DNA of 5,294 nucleotides, taken from positions 1 through 5,294 of the forward strand of contig JAADFT010000195.1 of assembly GCA_013152765.1 (NCBI GenBank). Reading direction: 5' to 3'. Shown in pieces: positions 1-4,960 of the stretch (position 1 is the stretch's first letter; each line of letters begins with the position of its first letter). Below the pieces are notes generated by a model. The model was not told the origin of the DNA. It did not search any database and saw only the letters and a list, made by a program, of their open reading frames with translations. This DNA is from Calditrichota bacterium. Lineage in GTDB: Bacteria; Zhuqueibacterota; Zhuqueibacteria; Oleimicrobiales; Geothermoviventaceae. Position numbers and translations under genes: made by a program.

Positions 1-25
1 AGTGGACATCCTCGGTCGCTCCTTC

Positions 26-45
26 GCACGAGCTAAAGCTCGCGC
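26..45. repeat. Short inverted repeat at left edge
   Basis: Two 9-base arms (26-34, gcacgagct; 37-45, agctcgcgc) are complementary at 8 of 9 positions around a two-base centre. As RNA the stem would close around a TAAA loop. The single mismatch is A-C on the + strand but becomes a G-U wobble on the - strand, so a minus-strand transcript would pair fully over 8 bp. No T-run follows on the + strand. It could be a dispersed intergenic palindrome, or part of a terminator or processing site of a gene beyond the left edge; one copy in the window cannot decide. Confidence 0.4.
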
Positions 46-92
46 TACCTGACGGGCTCTCCGTGTCACCGTGCCCCCGTGTGAGGTCGGAG

Positions 93-121
93 GGACGCGC
101 TTTGTGCGTCCGGGCTATTTT
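93..121 (+). terminator. Hairpin with short T-run, possible terminator of an upstream gene
   Basis: GGACGC at 93-98 pairs perfectly with GCGTCC at 106-111. A G-T wobble (99/105) and a C-G pair (100/104) extend the stem to 8 bp around a TTT loop. A run of only four T (118-121) follows after six other bases, so this is a weak match to a Rho-independent terminator. It sits between the left edge and the promoter-like site of the M16 gene, where the end of a preceding transcription unit would be expected. The gene it would serve is not in the window. Confidence 0.3.
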
Positions 122-183
122 GGGAGTACGAAGTCGAGGGCCTCTGACGACGGCAAGCGAAGAACCGACGTCGCAATCCTGCC

Positions 184-212
184 TTGACTTGGGTCGGTGG
201 ATTGCGTAACTT
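184..212 (+). promoter_or_regulatory. Candidate sigma70-type promoter for the M16 peptidase gene
   Basis: TTGACT at 184-189 matches the -35 consensus at 5 of 6 positions. After exactly 17 bases comes TAACTT at 207-212, a poor -10 box (3 of 6). A transcript would start near 219 and give a leader of about 40 bases before the TTG start at 260, with the ribosome binding site inside it. The spacing is ideal but the -10 is weak, so this is only a candidate. If real, it would exclude the upstream GTG at 197 as a start codon, because that codon lies between the two boxes. Confidence 0.33.
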
Positions 213-249
213 GCCTCCGCACGAACAAAAATCGGCGAACAGAGCCTTC

Positions 250-254
250 GGAGG
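250..254 (+). promoter_or_regulatory. Ribosome binding site that decides the M16 start
   Basis: GGAGG lies five bases before TTG at 260-262, a near-ideal Shine-Dalgarno arrangement. The alternative in-frame GTG at 197 has only a GGGTCGG stretch next to it and would add 21 residues, charged and containing two cysteines, in front of an otherwise normal signal peptide. Confidence 0.65.
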
Positions 255-259
255 CAGCC

Positions 260-2845
260 TTGAAACGTCTGGGCCATTTGAGTTCAATCCTGCTCCTCGG
301 TTTTGTACTGGCGAGGGTGGGCGTAGCGACTGCGCAGGTCGAGTACGCTGTGCTGGACAACGGTTTCCGGGTTGTGCTCGTGCCGAAGCCGTCGTCCTCG
401 GTGGTGGCGTCCATCGTGGTGGTCGGAGCGGGTTTGCGCTACGAGACGATCGATCAAAACGGGCTCTCGCATTTTCTGGAGCACCTGCTTTTCAACGGGA
501 CAGAACAGCGCACCCAGAAGCAGCTCTACGACGAGATGGACCGCATCGGCGGTTACAACAACGCCAACACGGGGGAAGACTACACGAATTTCATGGTGCT
601 TGCCCCGAAGGAGCACATCGCGACCGCCCTCGACATCCAGGCTGACATGCTGTTCCACTCCACGTTACCTCCGGAGAAGCTCGAGAAAGAGCGCGGCATT
701 GTGCTGCGTGAAATCGACAAGGACCTGGACCAGCCGGACGCGCAGGCGCAACGACTTTTGAAGGCGCTGGTTTTCGAGGGTACACCGTACGCCTGGCCCA
801 TTCTCGGACCACGTCAGTTAATCGCCACGATTCCGAGAGAAACGGTCTACAGCTACTACAAAACCTACTACGTGCCCAACAACATGACGGGGTTCATCAT
901 TGGTGACTTCGATTCGGATCAGATGCTGAAGCTGGTCCGCGAGAAGTTCGGAAGTGTTGCCCCGAAAACGGTTCCAGAGCTTGAACCGCTTCGCCCGCGG
1001 CTGCCTTCGCAAGACCGTCTGTTCAAGCGGCGTTTTGCGACGAAGCAAGTTTCCCTGCATTTGGGCGCGCTCGGCGCAGCCCCGAGATTGCCAGACTTCT
1101 ACGCTTGCGAACTTGCTGCGGACCTGTTGGCCAGCGAAGAGGGTAGCTGGAGCCTTGCAAAACACCTGCGGTCTCGCTTTGGGGGTGCCGTTTCGAACGT
1201 TTCGGTCGACTACGATTTCCACCCCGAGTTGACCGCGCTGCTCGTGCAGGTCACGCTGGACACGGCTGCGGACGTGCAGGCTGTCTGGGATGCGACGCGC
1301 GAGTTTTTGCGCAAGGCGGCGGACACACCCATTGACCAGCGGGAACTCGACGCTCTCAGACTCACTTTGCGTACGGCGGAGGTCCTGGACGGTGAGCGTC
1401 CCCACCATTTGGGCATTTTGAAGGCTCCCTACCTTGCTGTTTTCGGGCCGTCGATTCTGTCGGACTACTGGCCTGGCATGAACGCAGTTACCCCCGCCGA
1501 AATTCAACGTGTCTGGAAGCGGTGGATGTCGGAGACCCATTTTACGGGTTTAGCAGCTGGTCCTTTGAAGCTGGAGGGAACACGCCAGGCCACGGTTGCT
1601 GGGGCTCCAGAGGTACGCACGCTTGCGAACGGACTCACAGTGATTTTGCAACAGGACCCCAGCGCACCAATCTTTGCCGCTCACCTGCTGGTCAAAGGGC
1701 GGCTGCTTGTTGAACCAGCCGGCAAGGACGGCATCACCAACCTTCTTCACCAGCTTTTGCCAAAGGGCACACGCTCTCATCCCGGCGAGTCGCTCCGGAA
1801 GGCCCTTGACGAGATCGGCGCGCGGGTGCAAGTTACCGACTCTCCCTGGATTCCTTTTGACGACTACTACACGCAGCCGGATTTCAGCTTTGTGCGTTTC
1901 GAGTGTCTCGACGAGTACCGCGATCGGGGTCTGAAGCTTCTGGCCGAAATGGTCCGCGAACCGCAACTGGACGAGAAGGAATTTCAGCAAGTCAAACAAC
2001 GGGCGCTGGGCATGGCTGGAATGCGCTCCGGTTCGTCGAGGGAGCGGTCGCGGCGACTCTTCATGAGCACCTTGTTTGCAGGGCATCCGTTCTCGCGCGC
2101 CGTCTACGGCACACCACGGACGTTGGGCAGCATTTCTTACGAGGACGTCAGGCAGTTTGCTCGCGGGTACCTGGTGCCTTCGAACATGATTCTGGCCGTT
2201 GTCACGGCCGGGCCGGCGGATGAAATGTGGCAGCAAATCGAGCGGGAATTCAACTGGCGAGGGCGGGCCGGACTGCGAGCCGAGGGAGCCGAGTGGCCGC
2301 AATTTGTGAAGGGGATCAAGAAGGTTGAGGACAGGAAGGGGAGTGGCCGCGCCTACCTGAGGCTGGGCAACATCCTGCCGCAGGTGTCCGACGCTGACGT
2401 ACCCGCGTTGCTGGTCGCGAACGAAATCCTTTCGTCGCGGATCGCTTTCGATCTTCGGGAGAAACGGGGCTGGGCGTACTCGATTGGGTCGTCCGTCAGC
2501 CTGTTTGGCGACAGGGGCTGGTTCTCAGCGGCCATGAACCTGTCAGCGCAAAATCTGCAGGCGGCTACGGATGCAATCCGTGAGCACATGCGGCGTTTGC
2601 AACAGGTAAAGCCGCAGAAGGACGAGCTGGAACGAGCCATCAACCAGGTGCGTTCACGTTACGCAATGCGAACTTTGCGCCGAGTGAACCGGGCGTTTTA
2701 CATGAGCGTGGATCAGTACCGCACGGGGCGCGACGACTGGACTCGTGACGTGGTGAACAGAGTGGCAGAGGTGACGGCGAGCGACGTGGTGCGCGTGTCG
2801 AAGCTGTTCACTCCCGACGATCTGGTGGTCGTTTGGGTGGATTAG
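260..2845 (+). CDS. Secreted two-domain M16 (insulinase/pitrilysin-like) zinc metallopeptidase
   Basis: Encodes an 861-residue zinc peptidase from a TTG start. The N-terminus (MKRLGHLSS, then a hydrophobic stretch, ATA/Q at 25/26) reads as a signal peptide, so the protein should act in the periplasm or at the envelope. The first M16 half carries the inverted zinc motif HFLEH at 71-75 (ligands H71 and H75, catalytic E74) and E151 in LREID, 76 residues after the second histidine, the usual third-ligand spacing. The second half starts near residue 452 (VRTLANGLTVIL). There the zinc motif is degenerate (NLLHQ, 494-498), but LREKRGWAYS (about 732-741) keeps the Arg and Tyr used for substrate contact in this family. 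One active and one inactive half is normal for fused bacterial M16 proteins, and the length is typical. Members degrade peptides held inside a closed chamber; the substrate cannot be told here. The gene has its own promoter candidate and a terminator. An in-frame GTG at 197 would give 882 residues, but the TTG has the better ribosome binding site and signal peptide. Confidence 0.95.
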   Translation: MKRLGHLSSILLLGFVLARVGVATAQVEYAVLDNGFRVVLVPKPSSSVVASIVVVGAGLRYETIDQNGLSHFLEHLLFNGTEQRTQKQLYDEMDRIGGYNNANTGEDYTNFMVLAPKEHIATALDIQADMLFHSTLPPEKLEKERGIVLREIDKDLDQPDAQAQRLLKALVFEGTPYAWPILGPRQLIATIPRETVYSYYKTYYVPNNMTGFIIGDFDSDQMLKLVREKFGSVAPKTVPELEPLRPRLPSQDRLFKRRFATKQVSLHLGALGAAPRLPDFYACELAADLLASEEGSWSLAKHLRSRFGGAVSNVSVDYDFHPELTALLVQVTLDTAADVQAVWDATREFLRKAADTPIDQRELDALRLTLRTAEVLDGERPHHLGILKAPYLAVFGPSILSDYWPGMNAVTPAEIQRVWKRWMSETHFTGLAAGPLKLEGTRQATVAGAPEVRTLANGLTVILQQDPSAPIFAAHLLVKGRLLVEPAGKDGITNLLHQLLPKGTRSHPGESLRKALDEIGARVQVTDSPWIPFDDYYTQPDFSFVRFECLDEYRDRGLKLLAEMVREPQLDEKEFQQVKQRALGMAGMRSGSSRERSRRLFMSTLFAGHPFSRAVYGTPRTLGSISYEDVRQFARGYLVPSNMILAVVTAGPADEMWQQIEREFNWRGRAGLRAEGAEWPQFVKGIKKVEDRKGSGRAYLRLGNILPQVSDADVPALLVANEILSSRIAFDLREKRGWAYSIGSSVSLFGDRGWFSAAMNLSAQNLQAATDAIREHMRRLQQVKPQKDELERAINQVRSRYAMRTLRRVNRAFYMSVDQYRTGRDDWTRDVVNRVAEVTASDVVRVSKLFTPDDLVVVWVD

Positions 2846-2854
2846 GTCGGGGAT

Positions 2855-2889
2855 GTCGTACTGTACACGCAGTCTACGACGATTTTTTT
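2855..2889 (+). terminator. Intrinsic terminator after the M16 gene
   Basis: GTCGTA (2855-2860) pairs with TACGAC (2875-2880). Inside it CTG (2861-2863) pairs with CAG (2870-2872) around a six-base loop, leaving a TC bulge. Seven consecutive T (2883-2889) follow two bases after the stem. The hairpin starts nine bases past the M16 stop codon. It should end the M16 transcript and separate it from the STAS gene, which begins only 33 bases after the T-run. Confidence 0.75.
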
Positions 2890-2922
2890 CGAGTTGAGCG
2901 TGCGCTTTGACAAGGGTTGGCC

Positions 2923-3285
2923 ATGAAGCTTGAGAAGAAGCTTGCAGGAGATGTACTCGTTTTCAAAATTCAGGAAGAGCGGCTGGACGGGAGCGTGGCG
3001 CCCGACTTGAAAGCTGAGCTTCTGGTGGCAGTCAAAAACGGGCACCACAAGATCCTGGTGGATCTGAGCGAGGTGACGTACGCCGACAGTTCCGGCCTCG
3101 GGGCACTCCTTTTTGGGCAAAGACAGGCGCGCTCCGAGGGTGGCGCACTGAAGGTTTACGGCGCTTCAGGCCGGATTGCCAATCTGATCCGGATTGCCCG
3201 CCTGGAAAACGTGCTCGAGAACTACGACGACTGGCAGGAGGCGTTGCAAAGCTTCGAGGGCAGCGACGACTCGAACGGCGATTGA
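2923..3285 (+). CDS. STAS-domain protein, anti-sigma factor antagonist type
   Basis: Encodes a 120-residue single-domain STAS protein like SpoIIAA/RsbV. These cytoplasmic switch proteins bind an anti-sigma factor kinase when unphosphorylated and so free its sigma factor. The family signature VDLSEVTYADSSGLGALL lies at about 46-63; S57, the second serine of DSSG, matches the phosphorylated serine of SpoIIAA. LDGSVAPDL (21-29) is the usual early STAS segment, and the end (SFEGSDDSNGD) is an acidic tail. ATG at 2923 is preceded by AAGGG with a six-base gap; a TTG two codons upstream (2917) is less likely. No anti-sigma kinase, phosphatase or sigma factor gene is in the window, so its partner lies elsewhere. 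The terminator upstream suggests separate transcription, but I see no clear promoter in the short gap. STAS domains also serve in other phospho-switches, so the sigma-factor role is family inference. Confidence 0.92.
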   Translation: MKLEKKLAGDVLVFKIQEERLDGSVAPDLKAELLVAVKNGHHKILVDLSEVTYADSSGLGALLFGQRQARSEGGALKVYGASGRIANLIRIARLENVLENYDDWQEALQSFEGSDDSNGD

Positions 3286-3511
3286 GTAACGAAGCAGGCA
3301 GAGCGTAAACGCCCGCGGGCGAGGCTGCTGACAAATCGTCGGTTGTTGTGTCTTAAGTACGCTGCAAAAGTGCGGGCTGGTTGTTTGACAGAAGTTGGCT
3401 GGCGAGACGGACTTGGTGTTTTTCAGGCGTCCGATTCTGCCTAAGAAAACGGATGGCGTTTTCGTGGCCGGTGCGGCTGAAAGGGTGCGCCTCGGCGAGC
3501 GCATCCCTGGA

Positions 3512-3553
3512 ACGCCGTCGGAGGACAGGCCCCGGGCCGCTGAGCTCCGGCGT
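3512..3553 (+). repeat. GC-rich inverted repeat in the leader of the FmdB-like gene
   Basis: ACGCCG (3512-3517) followed by GAG (3521-3523) pairs with CTC-CGGCGT (3545-3553), leaving a three-base TCG bulge. The enclosed segment has a nested near-palindrome, GGCCCCGGGCC (3528-3538). In GC-rich DNA such structures arise easily by chance. It lies about 108 bases before the FmdB-like start and has no T-run. Confidence 0.3.
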
Positions 3554-3644
3554 GAGCGTGAGTTTGTTCTACGAGATTTGACGTGGCACCGTTTGAGCTT
3601 CCTTTGAGAAGTGGGGCGAAAGTCTGAACGAGAGGGGTTGCAAC

Positions 3645-3652
3645 AAAGGAGG
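3645..3652 (+). promoter_or_regulatory. Consensus ribosome binding site of the FmdB-like gene
   Basis: AAAGGAGG lies eight bases before the ATG at 3661. It is close to a full anti-16S match and the strongest such site in the window, and it fixes the start of the zinc-ribbon protein. Confidence 0.75.
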
Positions 3653-3660
3653 GAGACGGA

Positions 3661-4071
3661 ATGCCGATCTACGAGTACCGCTGCAAGATCTGTGGTCGCA
3701 GGTCGAGCTTTTTTGTGATGAAAGTGGGGGAGGTTCCGGACCTGAAGTGCCGTTTCTGCGGTAGCACCGAAATGGAACGAATCATGTCGCGCTTTGCGGC
3801 TGTGCGTTCAGAGGAGGACCGGCTGGAGAGCCTGGCGGACCCGTCCAAATGGGGCGATCTGGACGAGAATGACCCGAAAAGCGTCGTGCGCTTCATGAAG
3901 AAAATGGGGCAGGAGTTCGGCGACGAACTCGGTGAGGACTTCAACGAGGTGATCGAAGAGGCCGAGGCTGAAGCTTACAAAGCCGCTGAGGGCGGCGGCG
4001 AGGAAGGCGAGGGCGGAGGCGAAGCCGGTTCCGGGACGGAAAGCGCAGGCTCCGACCTCGGGCTCGACTAA
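3661..4071 (+). CDS. FmdB-family zinc-ribbon protein with acidic C-terminal extension
   Basis: Encodes a 136-residue protein. The N-terminus MPIYEYRC is the hallmark of FmdB/CxxC_CxxC_SSSS regulatory proteins. C8, C11, C30 and C33 (CKIC...CRFCGS) form a single zinc ribbon in the first 40 residues. Residues about 45-90 are charged and probably helical, including LADPSKWGDLDENDPKS and FMKKMGQEFGDEL. The tail from about 97 is rich in Glu, Gly and Ala (AEGGGEEGEGGGEAG) and likely disordered. FmdB itself was named as a putative regulator of formamidase genes, but most members have no established role, so no target is assigned. The ribbon could bind nucleic acid or protein. The next gene, an M50 protease, begins 77 bases after the stop with a hairpin between, so partial co-transcription is plausible. 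Start and frame are firm; function is unknown beyond the family. Confidence 0.93.
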   Translation: MPIYEYRCKICGRRSSFFVMKVGEVPDLKCRFCGSTEMERIMSRFAAVRSEEDRLESLADPSKWGDLDENDPKSVVRFMKKMGQEFGDELGEDFNEVIEEAEAEAYKAAEGGGEEGEGGGEAGSGTESAGSDLGLD

Positions 4072-4084
4072 TTGTCCAATTCCA

Positions 4085-4123
4085 AGCGGGTTGCACCGGT
4101 TCGTTGGGATCCGGTGGCCCGCT
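4085..4123 (+). promoter_or_regulatory. Strong RNA hairpin between the FmdB-like and M50 genes
   Basis: Two nested arms pair without mismatch: AGCGGG (4085-4090) with CCCGCT (4118-4123), and CACCGG (4094-4099) with CCGGTG (4111-4116). An asymmetric internal loop (TTG against G) separates them, and the apex is an 11-base loop. Twelve pairs, mostly G-C, make it the most stable structure I see in the window. It starts 13 bases after the FmdB-like stop and ends 15 bases before the M50 ribosome binding site. No T-run follows, so classical termination is doubtful. It could be a U-tract-free terminator, an mRNA stability or processing element, or a control element of the M50 leader. Confidence 0.5.
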
Positions 4124-4148
4124 CTGACTGTTTGCCGCGGAGAACTGA

Positions 4149-4796
4149 ATGAACCAACTTTCCTTCTACCTGCTGATTGCACCACCAATCCTGTTCGCGC
4201 TGACAATTCACGAGTACGCCCACGGCTGGGTTGCGTACCGATTTGGCGACCCCACTGCTAAGCAGGCGGGAAGGCTTACGCTGAACCCGCTTGCGCACCT
4301 GGATCCTTTGGGAACCATCCTGCTGTTTGTGGCGCGCATCGGGTGGGCGAAGCCGGTTCCCGTGAACCCGTACTACTTTCGCGACCCAAAGCGCGACTTG
4401 CTCTGGGTGTCTCTGGCCGGGCCAGCCTCAAATCTTCTTGCCGCTTTCGTTTTTGGGCTGGCTTGCCGAGCGCTTGGAGTGACCTCTTTTTACCGGGTGC
4501 ACCCGGGAGCTCTGGGTTTGCTCGAGTTCATGCTGATTTTCAGCGTCTACATCAACCTGATTTTGGCGGTGTTCAACCTGATTCCGGTGCCGCCTCTGGA
4601 TGGCTCGAAAATTCTGGCCGGTTTGCTCTCCCGGGACGCCGAGAGGGCGTACGAAGAGTACGCGCGCTACGGTGCGTACGCTCTTTTCGGGATCATTCTG
4701 ATCGAGATGTTGACAGGTGCGCGAATCCTTTGGGCTGTGATCGGTCCGTTCGTGCGCTTTTTCAGTGTGCTTTTCGTGGGATCGCCTTTAGCCTGA
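4149..4796 (+). CDS. Compact M50-family site-2-type intramembrane metalloprotease
   Basis: Encodes a 215-residue multi-pass membrane protein of the short site-2 protease family, which cleaves substrates within the membrane using zinc. HEYAH at 21-25 (ligands H21 and H25, catalytic E22) lies in the first hydrophobic segment. NLIPVPPLDGSKIL (143-156) gives the third ligand, D151. RLTLNPLAHLDPLGT (42-56) and the SLAGPASNLLAA stretch (88-99) are also family hallmarks. Hydrophobic segments lie at about 5-30, 84-108, 121-146 and 174-210. No PDZ or CBS domain is present, so this is the minimal form rather than an RseP-like enzyme; substrates of this subgroup are mostly unknown. ATG at 4149 follows GGAGA (4139-4143) with a five-base gap. 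All catalytic residues are intact. It could share a transcript with the FmdB-like gene upstream. Confidence 0.95.
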   Translation: MNQLSFYLLIAPPILFALTIHEYAHGWVAYRFGDPTAKQAGRLTLNPLAHLDPLGTILLFVARIGWAKPVPVNPYYFRDPKRDLLWVSLAGPASNLLAAFVFGLACRALGVTSFYRVHPGALGLLEFMLIFSVYINLILAVFNLIPVPPLDGSKILAGLLSRDAERAYEEYARYGAYALFGIILIEMLTGARILWAVIGPFVRFFSVLFVGSPLA

Positions 4797-4810
4797 AAAG
4801 CGGTTTTTTT
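4781..4810 (+). terminator. Terminator-like hairpin overlapping the M50 stop codon
   Basis: ATCGCCTTT (4781-4789) can pair with AAAAGCGGT (4796-4804) across one C-A mismatch and one T-G wobble, around a six-base loop that contains the first two bases of the TGA stop. Seven T (4804-4810) follow at once. The stem is weaker than the one after the M16 gene, but the hairpin-then-T-run order is right for a Rho-independent terminator, and a new transcription unit seems to begin downstream. Confidence 0.5.
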
Positions 4811-4854
4811 CCGGTTGCGCAAGCCGGGCCCACGACAGGAAAGAAGCGTTTGGT

Positions 4855-4889
4855 CCACACTGGCAGGGTGTGGGAATTCCCGCTTCGGG
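4855..4889 (+). repeat. Cluster of palindromes upstream of the last gene
   Basis: CCACAC (4855-4860) pairs with GTGTGG (4868-4873) around a seven-base spacer. A perfect 10-base palindrome, GGGAATTCCC (4872-4881), overlaps its end, and CCCG/CGGG (4879-4882, 4886-4889) follows with a three-base loop. The cluster lies 72-106 bases before the start codon of the truncated gene, where an operator could sit. No -35/-10 pair is convincing nearby, and no known operator consensus is recognised. Confidence 0.3.
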
Positions 4890-4960
4890 GCTGTGAAAAC
4901 GGCGACGTAAACACCGGTTCGTGAACAGACAGGATGGCTCAACACGCAGTCGGAGGGAGG

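Larger units (their letters stand above)
3286..3660. other. 375-base intergenic region, no convincing gene
   Basis: I find no tRNA, rRNA or known riboswitch pattern here. A 12-base perfect palindrome (CGCCCGCGGGCG, 3310-3321) lies shortly after the STAS stop, flanked by AGCAG (3293-3297) and CTGCT (3325-3329), which can pair outside it. No T-run follows at once, so termination here is uncertain. A perfect TTGACA occurs at 3385-3390, but nothing resembling a -10 box lies 16-18 bases downstream. An open frame from a TTG at 3395 to 3607 (70 codons) has third-position GC similar to its neighbours but no ribosome binding site and no recognisable domain. The right part would be the leader of the FmdB-like gene. 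Confidence 0.6.

Noticed and set aside
3..208. Open frame from the left edge to a stop at 206-208 as the tail of an upstream gene
   Set aside because: The translation (WTSSVAPSHELKLALPDG and onward) shows no domain-like pattern, and the region holds hairpins and a promoter-like site; more likely chance openness in GC-rich DNA.
818..1540. 240-codon minus-strand frame inside the M16 gene
   Set aside because: It lies wholly antisense to a well-supported peptidase gene and shows no domain features; a typical shadow of GC-rich coding sequence.
1550..2302. 250-codon minus-strand frame inside the M16 gene
   Set aside because: Antisense shadow of the second M16 half, with no protein family pattern.
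2907..2912. TTGACA as the -35 box of the STAS gene
   Set aside because: It lies only ten bases before the ATG at 2923, leaving no room for a -10 box and transcript start.
3385..3390. TTGACA as the -35 box of a promoter for the FmdB-like gene
   Set aside because: Sequences 16-18 bases downstream (around 3407-3414, acggactt) do not resemble a -10 box.
3395..3607. 70-codon frame starting at TTG as a small gene
   Set aside because: No ribosome binding site, no recognisable motif and a TTG start. Codon third-position GC is compatible with coding but not decisive; kept only as a possibility in the intergenic entry.
4850..4878. Sigma54-type promoter around TGGTCC...TGGCAGG
   Set aside because: The required GG-N10-GC spacing is not met by either GG pair.
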